This document shows positions 1 to 8,289 of a DNA stretch of 44,029 bases, in pieces. The translations under genes were made by a program, and so were the position numbers. This DNA is from Rhodospirillales bacterium (GTDB lineage Bacteria; Pseudomonadota; Alphaproteobacteria; Rhodospirillales; Magnetospirillaceae), in assembly GCA_015654615.1 (NCBI GenBank), contig JAATGN010000214.1, positions 1-44,029 on the forward strand, read 5' to 3'. The first letter of the stretch is position 1; every line of letters starts with the position of its first letter. Below the pieces are notes generated by a model that worked only from the letters and a program-made list of their open reading frames with translations, was not told the DNA's origin and made no database searches.

Positions 1-582
1 CCGGCGGCGCAGGGCATGCGCGGCGCCATCAATCGGGCCGAAGCGCTGCTGAGCGAGCTGCCCGACGCCATCATGCTGCAGCAATTCGAGAACCCGGCCA
101 ATCCGGCGATCCATCGCGCGACCACGGCCGAGGAAATCTGGGCCGATACGGCGGGCCTGGTCGATGTGGTGGTGAGCGGCGTCGGCACCGGCGGCACGCT
201 GACCGGCGTGGCGCAGGTGCTGAAGCCGCGTCGCCCGTCGCTCCGCATGGTCGCGGTCGAGCCGGAGGACAGCCCGGTGCTGTCCGGCGGCGCGCCCGGC
301 CCGCACAAGATCCAAGGCATCGGTCCGGGCTTCGTTCCGGCCGTTCTCGACCGCAGCGTGGTCGACGAGGTGCTGCAGATCAGCAACGAAACGGCCTTCA
401 TCACCGCCCGCAAGGCGGCGCGCCTGGAAGGCGTGCCGGTCGGCATCTCGTCGGGCGCCGCGCTGGCCGCCGCGCTGGAACTGGGGGCCCGTCCGGAGAA
501 CGCCGGCAAGGTGATCGTGGCGATCATCCCGTCCTTCGCCGAACGCTATCTGTCGACCGCCCTGTTCGACGGCATCGCCTGA
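1..582 (+). CDS. cysK: Cysteine synthase A, C-terminal part (5' end outside window)
   Basis: This is the last 193 codons of an O-acetylserine sulfhydrylase, the PLP enzyme that makes L-cysteine from O-acetylserine and sulfide in the cytoplasm. The frame is open to the first base, so the N-terminus, including the PLP-binding lysine, lies upstream. Visible family hallmarks are the phosphate-cup loop [10 protein letters not shown] (about residues 55-64 of the visible part), the segment [11 protein letters not shown], and the late VGISSGAA motif where serine meets the pyridine nitrogen. The protein ends at a typical CysK length. CysM or cystathionine beta-synthase-like paralogues are alternatives, but KIQGIGPGF favours CysK. 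A perfectly readable frame argues for an intact gene. A hairpin lies 10 bases after the stop. Confidence 0.93.
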   Translation, partial: PAAQGMRGAINRAEALLSELPDAIMLQQFENPANPAIHRATTAEEIWADTAGLVDVVVSGVGTGGTLTGVAQVLKPRRPSLRMVAVEPEDSPVLSGGAPGPHKIQGIGPGFVPAVLDRSVVDEVLQISNETAFITARKAARLEGVPVGISSGAALAAALELGARPENAGKVIVAIIPSFAERYLSTALFDGIA

Positions 583-592
583 CGGACGCCTG

Positions 593-625
593 CCCCTCTT
601 CCTCCCGCATCGCGGGGGAGAGGGG
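593..625 (+). terminator. Hairpin after cysK, possible terminator
   Basis: The arms CCCCTC...CCCGC and GCGGGG...GAGGGG pair around a 3-base loop, 10 bases after the cysK stop. No T-run follows, so this is either a weak or Rho-assisted terminator or a copy of the short 'cctctcccgc' palindromes that recur in this genome (see 26576-26712). Confidence 0.4.
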
Positions 626-673
626 CGGGGTCATAACGCGTCGACGGCCGACCCGTCCCGGAAGAATCAGGCA

Positions 674-752
674 AAGTGGCACCGGCAGGGACGCCGGTGT
701 CCGCCGCTTGCGCGGCGGAGTCTTTTCACCGGCAGGGACGCCGGTGCCACTG
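674..752. repeat. Compound palindromic repeat, family 1 copy
   Basis: Two copies of the 20-base unit CACCGGCAGGGACGCCGGTG lie at 680-699 and 727-746, separated by a second hairpin (TCCGCCGC/GCGGCGGA, 700-719). The outer bases (AGTGGC/GCCACT) also pair, so the whole block can fold as a cruciform. The core with GTCCCT or AGGGAC in the loop recurs at 30021-30052 and 35156-35220, which marks a dispersed family. Confidence 0.75.
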
Positions 753-860
753 ACGCTTTTCTTCAGCGAAAGCGAAACGATCCGGAAGGCAACGGCGGGG
801 GATCAGGGGTGAAACTGAGGAAAGACGAACCCTTCGTGTCGGAACACCAGACGTAGAGCC

Positions 861-2021
861 ATGTCCCGATCTTCCAGCCCGGTCCCCGTTCCGCTCAGCA
901 AGGCCGCCGCGCGGCGCATCTGGATTGCCGCCCAGCGGCTCGACCGGCTCCAGCCCTTCGGCGAGGGGGCGGAGGCGGTGCGCGCCGCGGTGGAGCACCT
1001 GGGCTATGTGCAGATCGACACGATCCATGTGATCGAGCGCTGCCATCACCACATCCTGTGGACCCGCATCCCGGCCTATCGGCGCGAACATCTGCACCAG
1101 GCCCAGGCCGTCGACAAGACGGTGTTCGAATATTGGACGCACGCCTTGTCCTATGTGCCGACCCGGGATCTGCGCTTCTTCCTTCCGGACATGAAACGCC
1201 ACCGGCAATCGCCGAAGCGGTGGTTCGATTCGGTGACGAAGGCGGATCTGCACAAGGTTCTGACCCTCATCCGAGAAGAGGGCGCCTTGTCGATCCGCGA
1301 TATCGACGACGACGTCCTGGTGGAGAAGGACCATCCCTGGGCCAGCCGCAAGCCGTCGAAGCGGGCATTGCAAATGGCCTTCCACACCGGAGCGCTGACG
1401 ATCGGCGAACGGTCCGGCATGCTGAAGAGCTATGAATTGATGGAGCGGCATTTCGGCTGGGACAAGCCGCCCAGGCCGGCTTCGGAACCGCAGGTGGTGG
1501 ACTATCTTCTCGACCGGGCCTTGCGGTCGCAAGGCGTGGTCGGTCTCGATTCGATCTGTTATCTCGACCCCCGGCGCAAGACCGCCATGCGCGCGGCGAT
1601 CGAGGCGAGGGTGCGCCGCAAGACGCTGCTGCCGGTCGCGGTCGAAGGGGCGGAACGGGTGGAGCATTGGATGCGCCCGGAGGACTGGGCGGCCATTCCG
1701 TCCTCGGCTCCGGACCTGGTCCATATCCTGTCGCCCTTCGATCCCCTGGTCATCCAGCGCAAGAGGCTGGAACTGTTTTTCGGCTATGGGCACCGTTTCG
1801 AAGCCTATGTGCCGAAAGAAAAACGCGTCTTCGGCTATTTCGCCTTGCCCGTCCTGGTCGGCGACGAGATCGTCGCCGTCATCGATCTCAAGGCGGACCG
1901 CAAGAACCGCGTCTTGCTCGTGCAGCAATGGACTTGGACCGGACGCGGCTCGGCGGCGGCGCACCAGACGCGGATCGAGGAAACGCTGCATCGCTTCGAC
2001 CATTTCCAGTTCCCCGCCTGA
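861..2021 (+). CDS. YcaQ/AlkX-like winged-helix DNA glycosylase
   Basis: This 386-residue protein matches the HTH_42 / YcaQ family, DNA glycosylases that remove alkylated bases and unhook interstrand crosslinks. The N-terminal winged helix carries the conserved LGYVQIDTI stretch at 47-55. Q51 and D53 form the QxD motif described for the AlkX/YcaQ branch (AlkZ uses QxQ). Other family signatures are the WTHALSYVP segment near residue 92 and the C-terminal LSPFDPLV/KRLELFFGYGHRFEAYVP block around 290-320. The length is close to the roughly 400 residues of E. coli YcaQ. The start is the first ATG in frame, and good coding quality begins there. It appears monocistronic, with long gaps on both sides. 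The family assignment is firm; the actual lesion specificity is inferred. Confidence 0.88.
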   Translation: MSRSSSPVPVPLSKAAARRIWIAAQRLDRLQPFGEGAEAVRAAVEHLGYVQIDTIHVIERCHHHILWTRIPAYRREHLHQAQAVDKTVFEYWTHALSYVPTRDLRFFLPDMKRHRQSPKRWFDSVTKADLHKVLTLIREEGALSIRDIDDDVLVEKDHPWASRKPSKRALQMAFHTGALTIGERSGMLKSYELMERHFGWDKPPRPASEPQVVDYLLDRALRSQGVVGLDSICYLDPRRKTAMRAAIEARVRRKTLLPVAVEGAERVEHWMRPEDWAAIPSSAPDLVHILSPFDPLVIQRKRLELFFGYGHRFEAYVPKEKRVFGYFALPVLVGDEIVAVIDLKADRKNRVLLVQQWTWTGRGSAAAHQTRIEETLHRFDHFQFPA

Positions 2022-2529
2022 CGGACGATCGCCGATCGTCGCGACGGCCGAACGAACGGGAAACGGCGCTCATTCTCAAGCACTCCTCCGCCTTGGAAGA
2101 CAGGGCGGCCGTCATCTCGCCGGGCGCCGCGCCGGAAACGGATACTGTCCGGCCAGCCCGATTCCAAGCGGCTAAGTAGAATCCGAGGGTATCTATTTGT
2201 GTGATTCGATTTTACCGTGAGAAACCACTCGGACATTTCGTCTATGAGTTCAATTCGAGTATTCGCTCGGACAGTGGGGGCGGGACCCGTCAATGCGTGA
2301 GGCACCGTACGGGCCATGGTCGGGTTCGACGGATTCGGACGGCATCATTCTTTTTCGGCAGTTGGTCTTTTGCTGTTGCAGGTAATTCCGGCAACGGGGG
2401 CGTCTTTCTGACGAAGCACCGCGGGTTTCGGCAGAGACAAAGCTGCGGTCGGGGATCACGACACATTGAGACGGACCGTTCCTCCGGAAAATGCCGAATA
2501 GCTGTTCTTTGCAACTGGGGGCGAGCGCT
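2022..2529. other. 508-base intergenic region upstream of the autotransporter
   Basis: No convincing gene is seen. Just after the ycaQ-like stop there is a short palindrome (GACGATCG/CGATCGTC, 2024-2040) without a T-run. The rest is less GC-rich than neighbouring genes and probably holds the autotransporter promoter and leader. A frame open from 2201 overlaps the autotransporter start and shows no coding character. Confidence 0.5.
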
Positions 2530-4653
2530 ATGCGCGGGAAATATTTCTATATTTCGTTTGGTGTCGCGATGGCGGCATGGTCTCCGTCCGGCTCGGCCCG
2601 GGAAATCGTCGCCTTGCCGGGTGTGGACAATTCCGTCGGCCAGTTGAGCGGTATCGATACGACGGGATCGGGCACCCTGACCATCGGGGCCGGCGACAAT
2701 ATCAACACCAGCAACGATCTCGGTGGCGGCATCACGTCGAGCGCCGCCAATACGGCCCGCGTCCTGTTTCTTGGATCGTCGACGATCACCGGATTCACCG
2801 GGACCGTCGGCGCCACGCTTCTCGATATCAGAGCCGGTGTCGCGGGCAGCACGGTGACCTTCAACGGGCCGGTGTTCGCGACCACCTTCTCCGTCGTCGG
2901 AACCGGAACCGTCACCTTCAATGGCGGCTTTACGAGCAATTCCGGAGACGTCGTGGATTTCGCCGGCGACGGACTGGTCAATCTCGGCGCCGGGCAGACC
3001 CTCTCCGGGGCGATCACCAACACCGCCGGCGCCAATTTTGGGACGCTGACGCTCAACGGGGGCAGCACCGTCGTCGGCGCGGTCGGCGCCGCCAGCGGAT
3101 TGAAGCGCATCAATGTCGTCGGCGGCAATGCCGCCATCACCGGCGCGGTCAAGGCCTACAGTTTCGATCTCGGCGCGAACACGCTGGCGATCACCGGGGC
3201 TCTCACCTTGCCGGCATCGTCAACGATCAATACGACGATCGCCAACAGCGTCGTCTACGGCAAAATCGTTCCAAGCGGTTTTTCGACGGTTGGGACGGGG
3301 CTGCAGGTCAATGTGATCGTCAACAGCGTCATCGCCAACGGTTCCAGCTACGATATCGTGTCGGCGACGAGCGGAAGCTCGGGAAGCGTCGTAACGGCCA
3401 CCGACACCAGTGCGCGTTATCTGTTCTCGGCGTCGAATCCGGCGACGGGCATCGTGCGGATCACGGTGGACCGGGTTCCTCTGACCACGATTGTCGCGCC
3501 GCCGGGAGGCGGTGATCCAGGCCTCGGCCCCGTTGCGACGACCATCGACAATACGCCGGGATTGTCCATTCAGGATCCGCTTTCGAGTCTGCCGACGGCG
3601 GCGGCGGTGGCGCGGGCCGTCGCCCAGCTGGTCCCCGGACAGGTCGTCACCTCGACCAATATGGTGAATTTTCAGGCGATTTCCGAATTCCAAGACCAAT
3701 GGGCGTCTCGCCTGGACTCGGTGCAGGATCGCTGTCGCTTCGAAGATCGGGCCAATATCCCGGCGGGAACGAAGGCCGAATGCAAAGGAAGCAGCACGCG
3801 TGACAATTGGTGGGCCAAAGGCTTCGGAAATTTCGGCAACCAAGGGGCCTCGGGCGGATTCGGCGGCTATGATTCCCAGATCCTCGGGGGCATGATCGGA
3901 TATGACGCGCCCCTCGAAAACATCAATCCCGATATCCGCGTCGGTTTGGGCGTCGGCTATGCCTACAGCACCCTGAACGCCCAAAATTCGAACAACAACA
4001 GCCATATCGGGACGTATCAGGCGACGGGGTACGTTGGGTTCGCTCCCGGACCATGGTTCGTGGACGGCGCGGTCACGGTTGGCTGGGATCAGTATGGAAC
4101 CAAACGCAATATTTCCTTCCCCGGCTACAACCGCACGGCCGACGCCGATTTTTCGGGACAGCAATATACCGGCATGGTGACCAGCGGCATTCACATTCCC
4201 GTGGCTTTCGACTCGACGCTGACGCCGCTGGCATCCCTTCAATATACGCATCTGTCCCTGGACAGTTACCGCGAGAACAATGCCGGCGACATCAATCTGA
4301 ATGTCAATTCCCAGGGCTACGATTTCGTCGAATCGGGTTTGGGATTGAAGCTGGCCCATCCGGTCTTCGTCACCGACGGAACCTTCATTCCCGATGTCCA
4401 TACCAAATGGCTTCATGCTTTCAGCGGCCAGCAGATGAAAAATACGGCGACCTTCGCCGGCGGCGGCCCATCCTTTACGACGATAGGCCAGCATGTCGAC
4501 GCCGATACCTACGATGTCGGCGCCGGCCTGACCTTCATTACCTGCAACTGCAGCGCAAATAACTGGGGGCTTGAAGCCGTCTATGACTACCAATGGAGAG
4601 CCGACAATTATTCGGCGCATCAAGGCATCCTGAAGTTTACCTATCGGTTTTGA
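2530..4653 (+). CDS. Autotransporter with C-terminal beta-barrel
   Basis: This is a 707-residue type V secreted protein. I place the start at the ATG at 2530, preceded by a purine-rich GGGGGCGAG. The ATG 39 bases upstream would add a non-signal extension. Residues 1-23 form a signal peptide (positive MRGK, hydrophobic core, GSA cleavage site). Residues about 25-330 form a repetitive, Gly/Thr/Val/Asn-rich passenger typical of a beta-helix, with recurring TVTFNG and NTAG-like strands. A Pro/Gly linker follows (near VAPPGGGDPG). From about residue 430 a 12-strand autotransporter domain starts with WWAKGFGNFGNQ and ends in the terminal aromatic FTYRF required for BAM-mediated insertion. A CxCxC cluster (TCNCSA) near residue 677 is unusual in a barrel. 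No protease or adhesin motif is visible, so the passenger's job is unknown. It stands alone. Confidence 0.9.
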   Translation: MRGKYFYISFGVAMAAWSPSGSAREIVALPGVDNSVGQLSGIDTTGSGTLTIGAGDNINTSNDLGGGITSSAANTARVLFLGSSTITGFTGTVGATLLDIRAGVAGSTVTFNGPVFATTFSVVGTGTVTFNGGFTSNSGDVVDFAGDGLVNLGAGQTLSGAITNTAGANFGTLTLNGGSTVVGAVGAASGLKRINVVGGNAAITGAVKAYSFDLGANTLAITGALTLPASSTINTTIANSVVYGKIVPSGFSTVGTGLQVNVIVNSVIANGSSYDIVSATSGSSGSVVTATDTSARYLFSASNPATGIVRITVDRVPLTTIVAPPGGGDPGLGPVATTIDNTPGLSIQDPLSSLPTAAAVARAVAQLVPGQVVTSTNMVNFQAISEFQDQWASRLDSVQDRCRFEDRANIPAGTKAECKGSSTRDNWWAKGFGNFGNQGASGGFGGYDSQILGGMIGYDAPLENINPDIRVGLGVGYAYSTLNAQNSNNNSHIGTYQATGYVGFAPGPWFVDGAVTVGWDQYGTKRNISFPGYNRTADADFSGQQYTGMVTSGIHIPVAFDSTLTPLASLQYTHLSLDSYRENNAGDINLNVNSQGYDFVESGLGLKLAHPVFVTDGTFIPDVHTKWLHAFSGQQMKNTATFAGGGPSFTTIGQHVDADTYDVGAGLTFITCNCSANNWGLEAVYDYQWRADNYSAHQGILKFTYRF

Positions 4654-4670
4654 TCGTCAGGTTTCTCCGG

Positions 4671-4693
4671 CCCTTCCCCGCTTGGGGGAAGGG
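4671..4693 (+). terminator. Hairpin after the autotransporter gene
   Basis: A 9-base perfect stem (CCCTTCCCC / GGGGAAGGG) with a 5-base loop lies 17 bases after the autotransporter stop. There is no T-run. It is a plausible terminator or a small member of the local palindrome families. Confidence 0.45.
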
Positions 4694-4757
4694 GATGCGA
4701 TCGGTCGAGGCTCGCACGGCCATCGCATCCGCCGGAAAATTCCGCTAAAACGGGCGG

Positions 4758-5558
4758 ATGGATTTTTCAGAAGACCAGATCCGGCGCTATGCGCGCCACA
4801 TCATTCTCCCCGAGGTCGGCGGGACCGGCCAGGCCCGCCTGCTGGGCGCCAAGGTGCTGGTCGTCGGGGCCGGCGGCCTGGGCTCTCCGTTGATCCTCTA
4901 CCTGGCGGCGGCCGGGGTCGGCACCATCGGCGTGGTCGACGACGACAGCGTCGACCTGACCAATCTGCAGCGCCAGGTGCTGCACGGCACCGACCGCATC
5001 GGCTGGTCCAAGGCCGAAAGCGCCAAGGCCGCCGTGGCGGCGATCAATCCCGATGTCAGCGTGGCGGCGCACCGCTTTCGCCTCGATGCCGGCAATGCGC
5101 TCGACCTGGTCGGCCGCTACGACATCGTGGCCGACGGCAGCGACAATTTTCCCACCCGCTTCCTGGTCAACGACGCCTGCCGGCTGGCCGGCAAGACGCT
5201 GGTCTCGGCGGCGGTCCTGCGGTTCGACGGCCAATTGGCCACCTTCAAGACCGGCGGCCCCTGCTATCGCTGCCTCTACGCCGCGCCGCCGCCGGACGAC
5301 GAGACGCCGACCTGCGCCCAGGCGGGCGTCTTGGGGGCGATGGCCGGGGTCATGGGGTCGCTGCAGGCGACGGAGGTCTTGAAAGAAATCCTCGGCATCG
5401 GCGACAGCCTGTCGGGGCACCTGCTGATCATCGACGCCTTGTCGACCACCATCCGCAAGATCCGCCTGCGTCCCGATCCGGCCTGTCCGCTGTGCGGCGC
5501 GGCGCCCTCCATCCATGATCTGTCGATGCACCGGAGCACCGCCCATGTCTGCGGATGA
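4758..5558 (+). CDS. moeB: MoeB/ThiF-type sulfur-carrier adenylyltransferase
   Basis: This 266-residue E1-like enzyme activates the C-terminal glycine of a sulfur carrier (MoaD or ThiS type) as an acyl-adenylate in the cytoplasm. The N-terminal RYARHIILPEVG stretch and the nucleotide loop GAGGLG (37-42) are characteristic. NLQRQVLH (69-76) supplies the arginine contacts and DGSDN (126-130) the metal/ATP aspartate. Two CxxC pairs (C169/C172 and C243/C246) form the structural zinc site. C186 in PTCAQAG corresponds to the conserved loop cysteine. There is no C-terminal rhodanese domain, so this is the short MoeB/HesA form. The ATG of the next gene lies inside its end (overlap 5545-5558), showing translational coupling. 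ThiF is an alternative assignment, but no thiamine genes are nearby. Confidence 0.9.
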   Translation: MDFSEDQIRRYARHIILPEVGGTGQARLLGAKVLVVGAGGLGSPLILYLAAAGVGTIGVVDDDSVDLTNLQRQVLHGTDRIGWSKAESAKAAVAAINPDVSVAAHRFRLDAGNALDLVGRYDIVADGSDNFPTRFLVNDACRLAGKTLVSAAVLRFDGQLATFKTGGPCYRCLYAAPPPDDETPTCAQAGVLGAMAGVMGSLQATEVLKEILGIGDSLSGHLLIIDALSTTIRKIRLRPDPACPLCGAAPSIHDLSMHRSTAHVCG

Positions 5559-5988
5559 GGCGAGCGTCGACCGGTTATCGCTGGTGTTGTTCTCGGGCAG
5601 CTTCGACAAGGTCCATTATGCCCTGGCGATGGCGGCGGCGGCGCTGGCCAGCAACCGGGCGGCGACGCTGTTCTTCACCATGGGGGCGGCGCGGGCCCTG
5701 TTGGCCGGCGACGCGGCCGGACCGGGATGGCGATCCCTGCATGCCACCGAGGACGGCGTGGCGCCGCTGGCCGCCGATGCGGCCCTGACCGGAAAAGGGG
5801 TGGGCGGCTTCGAGGAATTGCTGGCGGCCTGCGTCGCCCTGGGGGCCACGGTGATGGTCTGCGAGATGGGCTTGCGGGCCTTGGGTCTCGAACTCGCCGC
5901 CCTGCGTCCCGACGTGCCGGTGGCGCCGGGCGGACTGGTGTCCTTTCTGGCCGATGCCTCGCGGCATGGCGCGGTGGTGTTCGTTTGA
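5545..5988 (+). CDS. DsrE-like sulfur-relay family protein
   Basis: This 147-residue cytosolic protein resembles the DsrE/DsrF-like (peroxiredoxin-like) fold: an LVLFSGSFDKVHYALAMAAAALA opening strand-helix, a TLFFTMGAARAL second unit, and ATVMVCEMGL near the C-terminus. C106 sits where DsrE-type proteins often carry the sulfur-accepting cysteine. The ATG at 5545 has GGAG nine bases upstream; an earlier in-frame ATG (5515) lies deep inside moeB and is unlikely. The 14-base overlap with moeB implies a shared mRNA and a joint role in sulfur transfer, for instance handing persulfide sulfur to the carrier that MoeB activates. That role is inferred from context. The family call rests on fold-like pattern only. 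Confidence 0.75.
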   Translation: MSADEASVDRLSLVLFSGSFDKVHYALAMAAAALASNRAATLFFTMGAARALLAGDAAGPGWRSLHATEDGVAPLAADAALTGKGVGGFEELLAACVALGATVMVCEMGLRALGLELAALRPDVPVAPGGLVSFLADASRHGAVVFV

Positions 5989-5994
5989 CGCCGG

Positions 5995-6981
5995 CTACAA
6001 CATGCTGGCCAGAACGCGATCCGGCGGATTGTGTCCGTCGATATGCGTCTTGATGTTGATCAGCACCTTTTCGCCCATGTCGATGCGGCCTTCCAGGGTG
6101 GCCGAGCCGAGATGCGGCAGCAGGACCACATTGTCCATTTCGAGCAGTTTCGGATTGATCGCCGGCTCATGTTCGAACACATCGAGACCGGCGCCGGCGA
6201 TTTCCTTCTTTTGCAGCATGCGGGTCAGGGCCGCCTCGTCCATCACCTCGCCGCGCGCCGTGTTCACCACATAGGCGTGCGGCTGCAGCAGTTTCAGGCG
6301 CCGCGCCGACAGCAGGTGATAGGTGGCCGGCGTGTGCGGGCAATGCACGGAAATGACGTCCATGCGGGCCAGCATCTGGTCCAGGCTTTCCCAATAGGTG
6401 GCGTCGAGCTCCTGCTCCAGTTCGGGATACAGGCGCTTGCGATTGTGGTAATGCACGGCGAGGCCGAACCCCTTGGCGCGCCGGGCCACGGCCTGGCCGA
6501 TGCGGCCCATGCCGACGATGCCCAGGCGTTTGCCCCAGATGCGCCGCCCCAGCATGAAGGTGGGGCTCCATCCCGTCCATTTTCCCGCCCGCACCAGCCT
6601 CTCGCCCTCGGCCAGCCGGCGCGGCACGGCAAGGATCAGGGCCATGGTCATGTCGGCGGTGTCTTCGGTCAGCACGTCGGGCGTGTTGGTCACCGTGATG
6701 CCGCGCTGGCGGGCGGTGGCCAGGTCGATATGGTCGACGCCGGTGCCGAAATTGGCGATCAGGCGAAGATCGGGGCCGGCCTGCGAGAGGACGGCGGCGT
6801 CGATGTGATCGGTGACCGTCGGAACCAGGACGTCGGCCGTCCGCACCGCTTCGATCAGTTCGGATTTTGTCAGGGGACGGTCGTCGACATTCAACCGGGC
6901 GTCGAACAATTCCATCAAACGAGTCTCGATGACGTCGGGGAGCTTGCGTGTGGCGAACACCAACGGCTTCTTCGGTGCCAT
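5995..6981 (-). CDS. D-2-hydroxyacid dehydrogenase (glyoxylate/D-glycerate dehydrogenase type)
   Basis: This 328-residue NAD(P)-dependent oxidoreductase interconverts 2-keto acids and D-2-hydroxy acids. The Rossmann loop GMGRIG is at 157-162. The catalytic triad is visible as R243 (NTARGEV), E272 (DVFEHEP) and H290 (LLPHLGSAT). The ANFGTGVDHIDL segment (76-87) is the substrate-loop region. The sequence is closest to the glyoxylate/hydroxypyruvate reductase and D-glycerate dehydrogenase branch used in serine/glyoxylate metabolism. The start at 6981 has GGAGG eight bases upstream. The frame stays open far upstream, but that extension has no dehydrogenase features and no ribosome site. The gene converges on the DsrE-like gene with six bases between stops. 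Confidence 0.92.
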   Translation of the reverse strand: MAPKKPLVFATRKLPDVIETRLMELFDARLNVDDRPLTKSELIEAVRTADVLVPTVTDHIDAAVLSQAGPDLRLIANFGTGVDHIDLATARQRGITVTNTPDVLTEDTADMTMALILAVPRRLAEGERLVRAGKWTGWSPTFMLGRRIWGKRLGIVGMGRIGQAVARRAKGFGLAVHYHNRKRLYPELEQELDATYWESLDQMLARMDVISVHCPHTPATYHLLSARRLKLLQPHAYVVNTARGEVMDEAALTRMLQKKEIAGAGLDVFEHEPAINPKLLEMDNVVLLPHLGSATLEGRIDMGEKVLINIKTHIDGHNPPDRVLASML

Positions 6982-7164
6982 CGTAGAGCCTCCGTCTTTT
7001 TGGACATTCGTTGTTGAGAGGCTGTAGCAAGACCAGCCCCTCTTGTCCAGTAACCTGTGGGGAGGGAACAGCGCGCACTTGCGAAGCATCGCCGAAAGGC
7101 GATGGCCTTGACCCACCGCTCCGACCCTGGCAAATATTCCCTTACCGAAATGAAGGTTCCTGAC

Positions 7165-7683
7165 ATGCCATCTGCGGCGCGACTGATTCGTTGCCTTTTT
7201 CCGAGCGGTGCAGCCTTGATGGCGCTGCTTTTCCTGATATCGGCGGCCGATGCGGCCGAAAGCAGCGGCTTGCCGCTGCCACGCTTCGTTTCGCTGCGTT
7301 CCGACGAGGTCAATCTGCGGACCGGTCCGGGGGTCCGCTATCCGGTGGATTGGATCTATACGCGGCGCGATCTGCCGGTCGAGGTGATCGCCGAATTCGA
7401 AACATGGCGGAAAATCCGCGATTGGCAGGGCACCGAGGGCTGGGTCCACCAAAGCATGCTGGCGGCGCGCCGCATGGTGGTGGTGGTCGGAAACCAGCGC
7501 CGCCTGCGGGCCGAACCCGACGAAAAGGCCCTGTCGCTCGCCTTGGTCGACCCCAACGTCACCGGACGCCTGCTCGGCTGTCCGCGGGCCAAGGCCTATT
7601 GCCGCATCGATATCGACAATATTCAGGGCTGGATGAAGCGCGACGAATTCTGGGGCGTCTATCAGAGCGAGTATATCGAGTAA
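7165..7683 (+). CDS. Exported protein with bacterial SH3 domains
   Basis: This 172-residue protein is probably periplasmic. I chose the ATG at 7165 because GAAGG lies eight bases upstream and it gives a clean signal peptide (RCLFPSGAALMALLFLISAADAAES, cleaved after ADA). ATGs at 7102 and 7150 and a GTG at 7057 would give poor leaders. The mature part has two SH3_4-like modules: the first opens with EVNLRTGPGVRYPVDWIY and ends at the GWVHQSML turn, and the second runs from RRLRAEPDEKA to IQGWMKRDEFWGV. Family members bind cell-wall or protein ligands; the ligand here is unknown. The next gene starts immediately after the stop (TAAATG), so the two are coupled. Confidence 0.83.
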   Translation: MPSAARLIRCLFPSGAALMALLFLISAADAAESSGLPLPRFVSLRSDEVNLRTGPGVRYPVDWIYTRRDLPVEVIAEFETWRKIRDWQGTEGWVHQSMLAARRMVVVVGNQRRLRAEPDEKALSLALVDPNVTGRLLGCPRAKAYCRIDIDNIQGWMKRDEFWGVYQSEYIE

Positions 7684-7893
7684 ATGGGCCTGGGCGCGAC
7701 AATGTGGGCGATTGCCCTGGCGGCGGCGGTGTTCGCCCTTTGCTGGCTGCGCGAGCGCCGGCCGCGGACCTTCGGCGAGGTCCGGCTGTTTCCCTATGTG
7801 CCGGTGATGATGGTCTGTCTGGTTCTGATCCTGGGCCTTCTGGCCCATCTGCTCGGCCTGCTGACCGGCCAGCCAATCGGCTCCCCCCGGTGA
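7684..7893 (+). CDS. Small two-helix membrane protein
   Basis: This 69-residue protein of unknown function has two predicted transmembrane helices, at about 5-22 (MWAIALAAAVFALCWL) and about 40-60 (VPVMMVCLVLILGLLAHLLGLL). A basic loop (RERRPRT) between them suggests an inside loop. Its ATG directly abuts the stop of the SH3-domain gene, so it is co-translated with it and may anchor or assist it at the inner membrane. Small proteins of this kind are common behind SH3/D-2-hydroxyacid loci in Rhodospirillales, but I cannot name a family. Confidence 0.7.
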   Translation: MGLGATMWAIALAAAVFALCWLRERRPRTFGEVRLFPYVPVMMVCLVLILGLLAHLLGLLTGQPIGSPR

Positions 7894-7910
7894 GTCCCGC
7901 CGCCGTCCGC

Positions 7911-8120
7911 TCAGTCGTTGACGGCGCGCAGAACCGGGCGTTCCTCGTCGCCTTTTTCCAGCTCGGCGACGGTGCGCATATAGTCGTCCCAGTTTTCGAT
8001 GAATTCGGCCAGCGCCAGTTGGACGCATTCCTCCACCGTCCGGCCCAACTGGGCCGCGATGCCTTCCAGGCGTTCCCTCACATCGGGAGTCAGGGTCAGC
8101 ACGAGATTCTGATCACTCAT
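7911..8120 (-). CDS. Orphan ribbon-helix-helix (CopG/MetJ-type) protein
   Basis: This 69-residue protein opens with MSDQNLVLTLTPDVRERLEGIA, a beta-strand followed by the helix-turn-helix pattern of ribbon-helix-helix repressors and antitoxins. The second helix is TVEECVQLALAEFIENW. The acidic C-terminus (ELEKGDEE) could bind a toxin or partner, yet no toxin gene is adjacent: the gene converges with the small membrane protein and is divergent from PBP1A. It may be a stand-alone regulator, possibly of itself or of the PBP1A gene whose upstream region it shares. Confidence 0.72.
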   Translation of the reverse strand: MSDQNLVLTLTPDVRERLEGIAAQLGRTVEECVQLALAEFIENWDDYMRTVAELEKGDEERPVLRAVND

Positions 8121-8289
8121 GGTCGATTGCCTTGGGATCGAAAAATTAAGAAAAGTTGACGCATTCTAGCCTTAAATTCGGTCTATGGCTATGTGCCAGA
8201 ATGAATCGCTTTGTGATATAAGCCCTTCCATGCCTTCTCGAGAGTCAAGTAACAGCGAATCGGGTCTTTGGGTTTCGCCCGAAGATCGC

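Noticed and set aside
746-752. GCCACTG, resembling the cobalamin-riboswitch box
   Set aside because: It lies in a family 1 palindrome, far from B12 genes, with no surrounding riboswitch features. I looked for this box upstream of cbiD, cbiX, cobA and cobD and did not find it. A covariance search with the cobalamin riboswitch model would settle it.
3220-4623. 467-codon minus-strand frame opposite the autotransporter
   Set aside because: It has no recognisable domain and is explained by high GC on the opposite strand. The plus strand has signal peptide, passenger and barrel.
6982-8028. Long minus-strand frame extending the D-2-hydroxyacid dehydrogenase by about 350 residues
   Set aside because: The extension is Arg/Gln/His-rich shadow sequence opposite the SH3-protein and small membrane protein genes. 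The true start at 6981 has a strong GGAGG site and fits the family length.
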